NCBI GenBank assembly: GCA_021442645.1
Contig: JABUSR010000091.1
Span: 1-23,255 of the forward strand
Source of the DNA: Ruminiclostridium sp.
Lineage (GTDB): Bacteria > Bacillota > Clostridia > Oscillospirales > Oscillospiraceae
Direction: 5' to 3'
Length of the DNA: 23,255 nucleotides
Shown here: one piece after another, positions 15,843 to 23,255 of the stretch
Position numbering within the stretch: the stretch's first letter is position 1
Layout of the letters: every line of letters begins with the position of its first letter
The notes under the pieces: model-generated
The model's database searches: none
Seen by the model: the letters and a program-made list of their open reading frames with translations, nothing else
Told to the model about the DNA's origin: nothing
Position numbers and translations under genes: made by a program

Positions 15843-16790
15843 TCACTCCTCCTTTCCGGGGGTGGGGGGTTGGCTGGTTCGATTTCTTTCCAGAAGAGGG
15901 CCGATGTCATCCGAGGGCATAGAGGATGCCGAGCTGCCCGACCGGCGGAAGGACGGATTTCGCCGGGTTTCCGAGGCCTCGATGGCGGCCATGGTCCGCA
16001 GACCCTGCCGGGCCCAGCTGTTCAGGATGCCGTTCATGTAGGACCAGCGGAACTCGCCGGTTTGGAAGACCGTGCGTTCATAGGCTAGGCGGAGCACGTC
16101 GTCGGGGAAATCCAGGGCAATCCAGCCGTTGAGGTATTCCTCTTCCCGGGGGACAGGGCCACGGCCCCGGATGTTCAGGATGGCCAGAATCTCCACACCC
16201 CGCTGGCCCAACTGCTGCTGGCGGTGGAGGTACGCATCGACGGCGTCTAAGGTAGTGATGCCGGCTTTGTACCACTTCATGCCTTCCCGCTTGATCTGGG
16301 GAAGGGTTGGCTTCCGACCGAGGCCATCTTTGGCGGCGGTTTTTTCTACGCACCAGCCTACCAGAATCAGGACGACCTCCGGGGGCAGAGCGTAATAGTC
16401 GATGAGCAGATAGAGGGTCTTCAAATCGGCCGAGGTGAGAGCCTTGCCCAGCTGGTGTTCCACTTCGTGCACCAGACCTGCGAAGCCGCGGTTTTCGGCT
16501 ATGGCAGTGGTCACATCCTGGGCTGTATATGTCGGGGGACGATCGTCAGCCAGCTTGGGGGCCGGGTCAGGGACCACAGGCTGGTCGGGGTCAGCCAGCT
16601 TTAGTTCCACCAGGATTCTAAAGGCGGCCTCCAGGCGAGGGGCTTCCCACTTGAGGGCGGCGGCGTCCCTGTTCGCCAGAAAACACAGGTAGAGCAGGGC
16701 GGCATCTCCGTTATCCGCCGTCAGAAGCCGATCCGCCGCTTTACGGTGGAGGGAGAGGATATTACCGGGTAAAAACAGGCTGCCGGACAC
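15843..16790 (-). CDS. dnaD: DnaD-like replication initiation protein
   Basis: In Firmicutes DnaD acts with DnaB and the DnaI loader to bring the helicase to DNA. This 315-aa protein has an N-terminal winged-helix-like region (about 1-70), a first DnaD domain (about 102-188) and a second (about 217-265) that contains FRWSYMNGIL, the conserved tryptophan/tyrosine helix preceding the DNA-binding tail. A linker rich in Pro and Asp (68-90) separates the parts, and the Arg/Ser-rich C-terminus (273-315) is probably disordered. The start is GTG at 16790, 7 bp after AAGGAGG. The gene is first in the minus-strand operon and ends one codon before the in-frame loader gene. Confidence 0.88.
   Translation of the reverse strand: MSGSLFLPGNILSLHRKAADRLLTADNGDAALLYLCFLANRDAAALKWEAPRLEAAFRILVELKLADPDQPVVPDPAPKLADDRPPTYTAQDVTTAIAENRGFAGLVHEVEHQLGKALTSADLKTLYLLIDYYALPPEVVLILVGWCVEKTAAKDGLGRKPTLPQIKREGMKWYKAGITTLDAVDAYLHRQQQLGQRGVEILAILNIRGRGPVPREEEYLNGWIALDFPDDVLRLAYERTVFQTGEFRWSYMNGILNSWARQGLRTMAAIEASETRRNPSFRRSGSSASSMPSDDIGPLLERNRTSQPPTPGKEE
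15848..15855 (-). promoter_or_regulatory. Shine-Dalgarno deciding the helicase-loader start
   Basis: AAAGGAGG on the minus strand lies inside the last codons of dnaD (PGKEE), 8 nt before the ATC at 15839-15837. The strength and spacing support initiation at this near-cognate codon, coupled to dnaD termination. Confidence 0.7.
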
Positions 16791-16832
16791 AGTGCCGCCT
16801 CCTTTCGATGAGATCTCTTTTTGTTGGCTTCT

Positions 16833-16861
16833 ATTCTACAGGAAAACCCGGAGTTCGTAAA
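16833..16861 (-). promoter_or_regulatory. Probable sigma-A promoter for dnaD operon
   Basis: Reading the minus strand, TTTACG (16861-16856, 4 of 6 to consensus) and TAGAAT (16838-16833, 5 of 6) are exactly 17 bp apart. Transcription would start about 35 bp before the GTG start of dnaD. Confidence 0.6.
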
Positions 16862-16950
16862 GAGCTTCTTATCGAACTGCGCTCATGGAACATTCGTTGA
16901 GGCATGAAAAACCCGGGAAAGGGATTCCCCTACCAAATCCTGTGGAACTG

Positions 16951-16959
16951 TGGTATAAT
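16951..16959 (+). promoter_or_regulatory. Extended -10 promoter for zapA
   Basis: TGGTATAAT contains a perfect -10 hexamer (16954-16959) with the TG extension. No good -35 box lies 17 bp upstream, which extended -10 promoters tolerate. It gives a short leader of about 35 nt before zapA. Together with the dnaD promoter it makes 16791-17001 a divergent promoter region. Confidence 0.65.
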
Positions 16960-17001
16960 AAGGTATTACAAAAAATAACCCTTAAAAGGAGATACTATAC
17001 T

Positions 17002-17331
17002 ATGGCAAACCGGGTGACCATCCGTATCTACAACCAGAACTATGCCATCCTAGCCGAAGAGGATGCCGACTACATCCGGCAGTGTGCCGAACTTGTGAGC
17101 GAGGAGATGGAGCGGGCCATGAACGGGACTCTTCTGTCCGTCACCGAAGGTGCGGTCCTCACCGCTATGAATATCGCCGATAAGTATAACAAGGAGCGAC
17201 AGGTTTCTGACAATCTGCGGGCCCAGCTGAAGGCCGCCCTGGACGAAAATGCCCGGCTGATGAAGGAACTCTCCGACCGAAAGAAGGAGGCCCGAAAGGC
17301 GGCCAAAGCCGCCGCCGAAGATAAGCAGTAA
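17002..17331 (+). CDS. zapA: Cell division protein ZapA
   Basis: ZapA binds FtsZ and bundles its filaments at the division ring. The 109-aa product starts with the ZapA globular head (RVTIRIYNQNYAILAEEDAD) followed by a long, charged coiled coil from about residue 60 that ends in a Lys/Ala-rich tail; this length is normal. The ATG at 17002 follows AAAAGGAGA (16984-16992). The open frame extends upstream to 16885 but overlaps the promoter, so the longer form is rejected. It lies 12 bp before the U32 gene, whose Shine-Dalgarno overlaps the zapA stop codon. Confidence 0.93.
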   Translation: MANRVTIRIYNQNYAILAEEDADYIRQCAELVSEEMERAMNGTLLSVTEGAVLTAMNIADKYNKERQVSDNLRAQLKAALDENARLMKELSDRKKEARKAAKAAAEDKQ

Positions 17332-17343
17332 GGAGCGTACACC

Positions 17344-19440
17344 ATGGAACTTCTCGCCCCGGCCGGTTCCCCTGAGTCCCTGACCGCTGCGGTCCAGGCT
17401 GGGGCGGATGCGGTCTACCTGGGCTACGGGCCCCTGAATGCCCGACGAAACGCAAAAAACTTTACCCGGGATGAGTTGGCACAGGCGGTGGACTACTGCC
17501 ACCTGCGGGGGACGAAGGTCTACCTGACGCTGAACACACTCCTGTCTGACAGGGAGTTGCCCCTGGCAGCGGAGACAGCTGCCTATGCCTCAGAGATTGG
17601 GGTGGACGCCATCCTGGTCCAGGACTTAGGCGTAGCAAAGCTCCTGCGGGACACCATCCCCGATGTGGATCTTCACGCCTCTACCCAGATGACGGTCCAC
17701 AATCTGGACGGAATCAAGGCCTGCGCCGACCTAGGAATGACCCGGGTGGTCTTATCCAGAGAGTTGCCCCGATCGGCTATCGAATATCTCTGTGCCCGGT
17801 CTCCAGTAGAGCTGGAGACCTTTGTCCACGGGGCCCTATGTATGTGCTACAGCGGACAGTGCTTTCTCTCTGCCGTGCTGGGGGGGCGGAGCGGCAACCG
17901 GGGCCTTTGCGCCCAGCCCTGCCGGCTAGCTTTCCGCTGGCCGGGGGACAAGCAGAACAGCCATCCCCTCTCCCTGAAGGATATGTCTTTGGCAGGGGTG
18001 TTGAGGGACCTGCGGGATATGGGCGTGGCCTGCCTGAAAATCGAGGGCCGTATGAAGCGGGCGGAGTATGTCTCCGTAGTTACAGGCATCTACGCTGCCG
18101 CTCTCCGGGAGGACCGGGAACCCACCGGCGAGGAACTCCGCCGCCTAGAGGCTGCCTTCTCCCGCCAGGGCTTCACCCAAGGGTATTACCAGGACCAAAA
18201 AGGCCCAGCCATGTTCGGGACCCGACCCGAAGGGGCCAAAGAACCGACGGATCTCTTCGAGGAGGCCCGGCGGCAATACAGCCGGGGGGAGCATAAGCTG
18301 ACCTCCGTGTGGCTGTCCGCCCGGATGAAGGAGAATAAACCCCTGACAGTCACTGCCTGGGACGCCGACGGGCACACTGCCGCTGCCCGGGGAGAGGTTC
18401 CCGAGGTAGCCCAAAGCCGGGCAGTGACAGCAGAACAGATTGAAAAACAACTGGCCAAGACCGGCGGCACGGTCTATGAGTCCAAAGGGGTGGAGGTTGA
18501 GGCTGACGACGGGCTGTCAGTGCCTATGGCGGCCCTGAATGGCCTCCGCCGGGAGGTCCTAGCCGAACTGGACGCCGCTCGCGTGGCTCGCCCGGTTCGT
18601 CGGACCCTGCCTTTTATCCCGCCAAAGAAGGAGAAGGGGCCTATCAGTGTACCGGCCTGGTCTCTGTCCTTTCGGCGGTGGGAGCAACTCACCCGGGCCA
18701 GCCTGGACCAGGACCCGGCTCTGGTCTACCTGCCCAGCGGTGAGATACCATCCCACGGAGCGGAACTGGCAGAGTATGTCAGAGAGTATCCCCAGGTGTC
18801 CTTTGGCGTCATCCTGCCCCGGGTCCAGTGGGACCGAGAGGAGAAGACCCTCCGGCAGGAGCTGGAGGCAGCCCGGGCTGCCGGAGTCACCGAGGCCCTG
18901 CTGAGTCACATCGGCCAGACGGCCCTGGCGAAGGAGTATGGCTTCAATCTCCGGGGAGACTTTGGTCTGGGGCTGGTGAACAGTCTGACGGCAGGGGAAC
19001 TGGCCCGCCTTGGGTTTCGGTCGGCCACGGTCTCCTTTGAGAGCAAGCTGGCCCAGATTCGGGATCTCAGAAAGCCTCTGGATACAGAACTGATGGTCTA
19101 TGGCCGTCTGCCCTTGATGCTCACGGAAAACTGCATCCTGCAAAACCGGGGAAAGGGCTGTCACTGTGGGAAAGAGGAGCAGTCCATCCGGGACCGAAAG
19201 GGGGAGGACTTCCCTGTGGAGCCTGCCTGGGGCTGCCGCAGTGAGATCTTCAACGCAAAGGTCTTGTGGCTGGCGGACAAGGGGGCCGACTGGCAGTCTG
19301 CCGGGGCGGCCTACGCTCGGCTGGCCTTCCTGCGGGAATCTGCCGCTGCATGTGCCCGGGTGTTCCGGGCTTATCGCACCGGGGAGGGAGAGGCCCCCAC
19401 AGGGTTTACCCGGGGCCTGTACTACCGGGGTGTAGAGTGA
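17344..19440 (+). CDS. U32 family protein, RlhA/TrhP-like RNA hydroxylation factor
   Basis: U32 proteins were once called collagenase-like peptidases; E. coli members RlhA (23S rRNA C2501) and TrhP (tRNA U34) are needed for RNA hydroxylation. The 698-aa length, with a region after the core resembling the DUF3656 insertion (near 370-415), fits the long RlhA branch. The core motif at 160-194 reads FVHGALCMCYSGQC followed by GNRGLCAQPCR, giving C166, C168, C173, C189 and C193, candidates for an iron-sulfur site. MELLAPAGSP is the usual U32 N-terminus. AAGGAG (17330-17335) is 8 bp before the ATG. The exact RNA target is not determined here. Confidence 0.85.
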   Translation: MELLAPAGSPESLTAAVQAGADAVYLGYGPLNARRNAKNFTRDELAQAVDYCHLRGTKVYLTLNTLLSDRELPLAAETAAYASEIGVDAILVQDLGVAKLLRDTIPDVDLHASTQMTVHNLDGIKACADLGMTRVVLSRELPRSAIEYLCARSPVELETFVHGALCMCYSGQCFLSAVLGGRSGNRGLCAQPCRLAFRWPGDKQNSHPLSLKDMSLAGVLRDLRDMGVACLKIEGRMKRAEYVSVVTGIYAAALREDREPTGEELRRLEAAFSRQGFTQGYYQDQKGPAMFGTRPEGAKEPTDLFEEARRQYSRGEHKLTSVWLSARMKENKPLTVTAWDADGHTAAARGEVPEVAQSRAVTAEQIEKQLAKTGGTVYESKGVEVEADDGLSVPMAALNGLRREVLAELDAARVARPVRRTLPFIPPKKEKGPISVPAWSLSFRRWEQLTRASLDQDPALVYLPSGEIPSHGAELAEYVREYPQVSFGVILPRVQWDREEKTLRQELEAARAAGVTEALLSHIGQTALAKEYGFNLRGDFGLGLVNSLTAGELARLGFRSATVSFESKLAQIRDLRKPLDTELMVYGRLPLMLTENCILQNRGKGCHCGKEEQSIRDRKGEDFPVEPAWGCRSEIFNAKVLWLADKGADWQSAGAAYARLAFLRESAAACARVFRAYRTGEGEAPTGFTRGLYYRGVE

Positions 19441-19495
19441 GAGGTGGAAAAGCTTCCGCTTCCGGAAATTTTGACGAATAAAACGGAGGAAACGG

Positions 19496-20098
19496 ATGAA
19501 AATCGTGTTGGCGTCCCAATCTCCCCGCCGCCGGGAGCTGCTGGGGAAGATGGGACTGGAGTTTATAACCAAATCGCCGGAAATCGACGAGGACGCCATC
19601 GGCGGCCTGCCCGCTCCGGAGTTGGTAAAAGCCCTTTCCCGGGCGAAGGCCCTCCACGTAGCCCGGGATGAGGCGCCCGATGCCATTGTGATTGGATCGG
19701 ACACGGTGGTGGTGCTGGATGGAGATATCTTGGGCAAGCCCGCATCCCCCCAACAGGCGAAAAAGATGCTCTCTGCCCTCTCCGGTAGGAGCCACGAGGT
19801 GTATACCGGCGTCACAGTCTGCCAGGGAGACCGGGTGGTCTCCCGGGCGGAGGTGACCCAGGTGACATTTCGCCGCCTGGACCCGGAGGAGATAGCCCGA
19901 TATGTCCGTACCGGAGAGCCTATGGATAAAGCCGGAGCCTACGGCATCCAGGGTTACGGGGCCCTGCTGGTGGAGGGGATCCGAGGGGACTACAGCAATG
20001 TGGTGGGCCTCCCCGTGTGCTGCCTGGGCCGGATGCTTCTGGACTTCGGTGTAGATTGTCTCGCTCTCTCTGCGGAGCGAGAGAAGGGAGCCCATTGA
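19496..20098 (+). CDS. maf: Maf-like nucleoside triphosphate pyrophosphatase
   Basis: Maf proteins hydrolyse dTTP, UTP or modified pyrimidine nucleotides to monophosphates and are linked to septum arrest in Bacillus. This 200-aa protein has the N-terminal ASQSPRRRELL signature (6-16), GSDTVV with D69, and the ending segment AGAYGIQGYGALLV, all expected. GGAGG about 8 bp upstream supports the ATG at 19496. It follows the U32 gene by 55 bp and is probably co-transcribed with zapA. The 3' end carries an 8-bp inverted repeat inside coding sequence that I regard as incidental. Confidence 0.95.
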   Translation: MKIVLASQSPRRRELLGKMGLEFITKSPEIDEDAIGGLPAPELVKALSRAKALHVARDEAPDAIVIGSDTVVVLDGDILGKPASPQQAKKMLSALSGRSHEVYTGVTVCQGDRVVSRAEVTQVTFRRLDPEEIARYVRTGEPMDKAGAYGIQGYGALLVEGIRGDYSNVVGLPVCCLGRMLLDFGVDCLALSAEREKGAH

Positions 20099-20214
20099 GG
20101 CAATGCTTCCGAAAAAAGAGGGGCGCAAGCCTTGATACGGATTTGTTTTTGAGCTTGCAAGCGGCTATCTTCGCCGCCAGACTGGACGACTTTTGAAAGT
20201 TTAGAAATTCTTTC

Positions 20215-20243
20215 TTGCAAATCCTATCTCGTTATGGTAGAAT
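20215..20243 (+). promoter_or_regulatory. Promoter for the hydrogenase-maturation operon
   Basis: TTGCAA (20215-20220) and TAGAAT (20238-20243) are 17 bp apart, and TGG directly before the -10 gives an extended form. The start site would be near 20250. Confidence 0.65.
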
Positions 20244-20249
20244 AACAAA

Positions 20250-20402
20250 AATCGACCTGACACAAAGACATCTCTCTGCGTGAAAGGTGCGGGCTATATT
20301 TACAACCATGCGGGGACTGTTGCCCCGCCGGTCTTGCTGTATCCATTCGCCCCGCCTTTCTCCGGAAAGGCGGGGCTTTGTGCTGACAAAGGAGGGACCC
20401 GC
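20250..20402 (+). promoter_or_regulatory. Structured leader with two interchangeable GC-rich hairpins
   Basis: Hairpin 1 is GCGGGG (20310-20315) with CCCCGC (20323-20328). Hairpin 2 is a perfect 12-bp stem, 20349-20360 with 20365-20376, loop TCCG, followed by TTTG. The left arm of hairpin 1 can pair equally well with CCCCGC inside hairpin 2, and the right arm of hairpin 1 with GCGGGG of hairpin 2. That is the geometry of an attenuator: terminator versus antiterminator. Hairpin 2 ends only about 12 nt before the Shine-Dalgarno, so it could also control ribosome access. I recognise no known riboswitch family. Regulation is inferred from geometry only. Confidence 0.5.
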
Positions 20403-20660
20403 ATGGAGACCAGAGTAGCCGTTATGTCCATTATTGTGGAGGACAGCCAGAGCGCCGAAATTATCAATGCCATCCTTCACGACTACGGCCGGTATATTAT
20501 TGGCCGTATGGGTATCCCCTACCGCCAGCGAGATATCTATATCATCAGTATCGCCATCGACGCACCCCAGGACAAGATATCTGCTTTGTCCGGAAAAATC
20601 GGCAAACTCCCCGGGGTCAACGTAAAGACGGCCTTTTCTAACATTATCAGTCATGAATGA
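20403..20660 (+). CDS. TM1266-family iron-only hydrogenase system putative regulator
   Basis: This 85-aa protein has the short ACT/NikR-C-like beta-alpha-beta fold of the TM1266 family, found beside HydE/F/G genes. RVAVMSIIVEDSQSAEIIN at the start, GRYIIGRMGIPYRQRDIYIISI in the middle and KLPGVNVKTAF near the end are typical. The family is proposed to be regulatory but its action is not established. The ATG at 20403 follows AAAGGAGG. The frame is open back to 20280, but that stretch is the structured leader. Its last eight bases overlap hydE, implying translational coupling. Confidence 0.88.
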   Translation: METRVAVMSIIVEDSQSAEIINAILHDYGRYIIGRMGIPYRQRDIYIISIAIDAPQDKISALSGKIGKLPGVNVKTAFSNIISHE

Positions 20661-21726
20661 GAACACACGAGCCCTGATTCTGACCCTGGCCCGGGACCAC
20701 TGCCTGACCTTGGATCAGTATGAGAGCCTCCTGCGGACTTGGGACGACGAGGCCGCCGCCTTGCTGGCCGAGTTGGCCCGGCAGGTTCGGGAGGCAGTCT
20801 ATGGGAAGGAAGTCTACCTCCGGGGCCTCATCGAGGTCAGCAACTTCTGTAGGAACGACTGCCTCTACTGCGGCATTCGCCGGAGCAACGCCCGCTGTGA
20901 CCGCTACCGCTTGACCCCCGAGGACATCCTGCTCTGCTGCGAGGAGGGTTATGCCTTGGGCTTCCGCACCTTTGTCCTGCAGGGAGGCGAGGACGGCTAC
21001 TACACGGATGGACGGCTGTGTCCTCTTATCCGGGAGATTAAGGCCGCCTGGCCCGACTGTGCCGTGACCCTTTCCTTGGGGGAACGGAGCCGGGATAGTT
21101 ACGCCGCCCTCCGGGCTGCCGGGGCTGACCGGTACCTCCTTCGCCACGAGACGGCGGATCGAGTTCACTACGGGAGACTCCATCCCCCGGAGCTTTCCTT
21201 CGACCGCCGGATGGAATGCCTCCGGGACCTCCGGGACTTGGGCTACCAGGTGGGTTGCGGCTTCATGGTGGGCTCCCCGGGGCAGACCTTGGCCACCCTG
21301 GCCAAAGATCTGAAATTCATCGAGGAATTTCAGCCGGAGATGTGCGGCATCGGGCCCTTCCTCCCTCACAAGGACACCCCCTTCCGGGCATGTCCACCAG
21401 GGGATCCGGACTTCACATGCTGCCTGCTCTCCATTATCCGGCTTATCTGCCCCACCGTCCTCCTGCCCGCCACCACGGCCTTGGGCACCGCCCGGCCTGA
21501 CGGACGGGAGCGGGGTATCCTGGCCGGGGCCAACGTAGTTATGCCTAACCTGTCCCCCCGGGAGGTACGAAAAAAATACGAACTCTATGATAATAAGATC
21601 TGCACCGGGGCGGAATCCGCCCAGGGCAGCGGCAGTTTATCTGCCCGGATGGCTGCCATCGGCTACCGGGTGGTCACCCGGCGGGGCGATGCCCGGACCG
21701 GCCTCATACAAAAACAAACCATCTAA
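20653..21726 (+). CDS. hydE: [FeFe]-hydrogenase H-cluster radical SAM maturase HydE
   Basis: HydE is a radical SAM enzyme that acts on the HydG product to build the dithiomethylamine-bridged diiron subsite of the H-cluster. The 357-aa protein has the CX3CX2C cluster motif at C66, C70 and C73 (NFCRNDCLYCGIR), and continues as a biotin-synthase-like barrel with LQGGEDGYY, LRHETAD and GFMVGSPGQT. The ATG at 20653 lies inside the end of the upstream gene (8-bp overlap) with no good Shine-Dalgarno of its own, so translation probably depends on the TM1266-family gene. hydG follows after 40 bp. Confidence 0.95.
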   Translation: MNENTRALILTLARDHCLTLDQYESLLRTWDDEAAALLAELARQVREAVYGKEVYLRGLIEVSNFCRNDCLYCGIRRSNARCDRYRLTPEDILLCCEEGYALGFRTFVLQGGEDGYYTDGRLCPLIREIKAAWPDCAVTLSLGERSRDSYAALRAAGADRYLLRHETADRVHYGRLHPPELSFDRRMECLRDLRDLGYQVGCGFMVGSPGQTLATLAKDLKFIEEFQPEMCGIGPFLPHKDTPFRACPPGDPDFTCCLLSIIRLICPTVLLPATTALGTARPDGRERGILAGANVVMPNLSPREVRKKYELYDNKICTGAESAQGSGSLSARMAAIGYRVVTRRGDARTGLIQKQTI

Positions 21727-21766
21727 CGGGAAAGAGAGCCTGACCCAAAAGAAAGGAAGGAAACTT

Positions 21767-23215
21767 ATGGCAACCTACAATCCCAGCTCCCTCCGCGCAG
21801 AGGAATTCATCAACCACGAGGAAATTCTGGAGACCCTGGCTTATGCAGAGGCCAACAAGAATAATGTGGCCCTCATTGACCAGATTCTGGAAAAGGCCCG
21901 CCCTAAGCCCAACGGCGGCGGCGTAACCTGCCAGGGCCTGACCCATCGGGAGGCCTCCGTCCTACTGGCCTGCGAGATCCCCGAGAAAATCGAAGAGATG
22001 TACAAGATTGCCGAGGAGATCAAGCTGGCGTTCTACGGCAACCGTATCGTCATCTTTGCCCCCCTGTACCTGTCCAACTACTGCATCAACGGCTGCCTCT
22101 ACTGCCCCTACCACCTGAAGAACAAAACAATCCCCCGGAAGAAACTCACTCAGGAGGAGATTCGTCAGGAGGTCATCGCTCTGCAGGATATGGGCCACAA
22201 GCGCCTGGCCATCGAGGCCGGCGAGGACCCCAAGAACAACCCCATCGAGTATATCTTGGAGTGCATCAAGACCATCTATAGCGTGAATCACAAAAACGGC
22301 GCTATCCGCCGTGTCAACGTGAACATCGCCGCCACCACCGTGGAGAACTATCGGAAGCTCCGGGACGCCGGAATCGGTACCTATATCCTCTTCCAGGAGA
22401 CCTACCACAAGGAGAGCTATGAATATCTCCATCCCACCGGCCCCAAGCGTGACTATGCCTACCACACGGAGGCTATGGACCGTGCCATGGAGGGCGGCAT
22501 CGACGATGTGGGACTGGGCGTGCTCTTCGGCCTGGAAGGCTATAAGTACGAGTTTGCCGGTCTGCTGATGCATGCCGAACATCTGGAGGCTGTCCACGGT
22601 GTGGGCCCCCACACCATCAGTGTGCCCCGGGTGAAGAAGGCCGATGACATCGATCCCAACGAGTTCGACAACTCTATCGACGACGACACCTTCGCTAAGA
22701 TTACTGCATGCATCCGTCTGGCCGTGCCCTATACCGGCATGATCATCTCCACCCGTGAGTCCGAAGAGGTCCGATCCCGCCTCCTGCGGCTGGGTATCTC
22801 CCAGGTCAGCGGCGGATCCCGCACTTCCGTAGGCGGTTACACCGAGGAGGAGCGCCCCCACGACACCGAGCAGTTTGATGTGTCCGACCAGCGATCCCTG
22901 GACGAGGTGGTCAAGTGGCTCATGGACAGCGGCCACATCCCCTCCTTTTGCACCGCCTGCTACCGGGAGGGCCGCACCGGCGACCGGTTCATGTCCCTGT
23001 GCAAAAACGGACAGATTCTGAACTGCTGTCACCCCAACGCCCTCATGACCCTCACCGAGTACCTGGTGGACTACGCCTCCGATGAGACCAAGAAGGTGGG
23101 CTTCGAGACCATTGAGCAGGAACTCCAGCGCATCCCCAAGGAGAAGGTCCGCGGCATCGCTGAGAAAAACATCGAGGACATCAAGAACTCCAACCGGAGA
23201 GACTTCCGGTTCTGA
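21767..23215 (+). CDS. hydG: [FeFe]-hydrogenase H-cluster radical SAM maturase HydG (tyrosine lyase)
   Basis: HydG cleaves tyrosine to p-cresol and dehydroglycine and turns the latter into the CO and cyanide ligands of the H-cluster, bound to iron. The 482-aa product carries the radical SAM motif C106/C110/C113 (NYCINGCLYCPYH) and the C-terminal CX2CX22C auxiliary-cluster motif (C395, C398, C421), so both iron-sulfur sites look intact. GAAAGGAAGG (21751-21760) is 6 bp before the ATG at 21767; the longer open frame from 21587 overlaps hydE and is rejected. HydF and the hydrogenase itself are not in the window and may lie to the right. Confidence 0.96.
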   Translation: MATYNPSSLRAEEFINHEEILETLAYAEANKNNVALIDQILEKARPKPNGGGVTCQGLTHREASVLLACEIPEKIEEMYKIAEEIKLAFYGNRIVIFAPLYLSNYCINGCLYCPYHLKNKTIPRKKLTQEEIRQEVIALQDMGHKRLAIEAGEDPKNNPIEYILECIKTIYSVNHKNGAIRRVNVNIAATTVENYRKLRDAGIGTYILFQETYHKESYEYLHPTGPKRDYAYHTEAMDRAMEGGIDDVGLGVLFGLEGYKYEFAGLLMHAEHLEAVHGVGPHTISVPRVKKADDIDPNEFDNSIDDDTFAKITACIRLAVPYTGMIISTRESEEVRSRLLRLGISQVSGGSRTSVGGYTEEERPHDTEQFDVSDQRSLDEVVKWLMDSGHIPSFCTACYREGRTGDRFMSLCKNGQILNCCHPNALMTLTEYLVDYASDETKKVGFETIEQELQRIPKEKVRGIAEKNIEDIKNSNRRDFRF

Positions 23216-23237
23216 GAAATTCACGAGCTCAAAAAAC

Positions 23238-23255
23238 AGCGTGGCATGCCACGCT
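23238..23255 (+). terminator. Probable terminator hairpin after hydG, cut by window end
   Basis: AGCGTGG (23238-23244) and CCACGCT (23249-23255) form a perfect 18-bp palindrome around CATG, preceded by six As. The expected T-run would lie beyond the window, so this cannot be confirmed. Confidence 0.45.

Larger units (their letters stand above)
20099..20402. other. Intergenic region between maf and the hydrogenase-maturation operon
   Basis: No convincing gene lies here. The first part (20100-20210) is AT-rich with a weak GCAAGC/GCTTGC inverted repeat and no good terminator. A promoter follows at 20215-20243. The rest is a leader of about 150 nt with two GC-rich hairpins, ending in the Shine-Dalgarno AAAGGAGG (near 20389). 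Confidence 0.6.

Noticed and set aside
15843..15845. Selenocysteine at the in-frame TGA between dnaD and the loader
   Set aside because: No obvious SECIS-like hairpin directly follows and neither family is known to use selenocysteine; reinitiation explains the layout better.
20280..20402. Upstream coding extension of the TM1266-family gene
   Set aside because: The frame is open, but it covers the two GC hairpins and family members begin at the ATG at 20403, which has a perfect ribosome site.
21587..21766. N-terminal extension of hydG overlapping hydE
   Set aside because: It would overlap hydE out of frame; the ATG at 21767 has a good ribosome site and gives the normal HydG length.

Overview
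The window looks like chromosomal DNA of a moderately GC-rich, low-oxygen Firmicute. The best guess is Clostridia, family Oscillospiraceae (the Flavonifractor/Intestinimonas/Lawsonibacter side). This rests on strong AGGAGG-type ribosome sites, a DnaD plus DnaI-type helicase-loading pair, ZapA, a bifunctional Rel, a dimeric-type glycyl-tRNA synthetase and a [FeFe]-hydrogenase maturation operon. The genus is inference. No tRNA, rRNA, CRISPR array, prophage or insertion sequence was seen.

Layout. 1-315: structured non-coding DNA, a terminator for an upstream gene and a strong promoter for glyS. 316-1749: glyS. 1918-3684: an LTA-synthase-type membrane phosphotransferase with terminator-like hairpins on both sides. 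3863-8257: recJ and relA. 8370-14067: an apparent four-gene operon made of an ATP-grasp ligase resembling D-aspartate ligases, an aspartate/glutamate racemase, a MurE-type ligase fused to a complete N-acetylglutamate kinase, and an M16 zinc peptidase; it ends in a strong hairpin. 14253-16790 (minus strand): dnaD, the helicase loader and a free-standing pyruvate-kinase alpha/beta domain protein. 17002-20098: zapA, a U32 (RlhA/TrhP-like) protein and maf. 20403-23215: a TM1266-type small regulator, hydE and hydG, preceded by a promoter and a leader with two GC-rich hairpins; the window ends inside a probable terminator.

How the genes may work together. The most distinctive region is 8370-12778. 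Aspartate racemase next to an ATP-grasp D-aspartate ligase is the arrangement known from Enterococcus faecium for a D-Asp peptidoglycan side chain. Here it is joined by a MurE-type ligase without the DNPR meso-DAP motif, fused in one reading frame to the committed enzyme of ornithine/arginine synthesis. A working hypothesis is a module that builds a non-DAP (Lys or Orn) stem peptide with a D-Asp or D-Glu branch. The substrates cannot be fixed from sequence.

The second unusual point is the dnaD/helicase-loader junction. The loader lies in the same frame as dnaD, separated by one TGA and one codon. It has no ATG, GTG or TTG for its first 115 codons, but an ATC sits at ideal distance from a perfect Shine-Dalgarno. 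The third is the hydrogenase-maturation leader, whose two hairpins can swap partners as in an attenuator.
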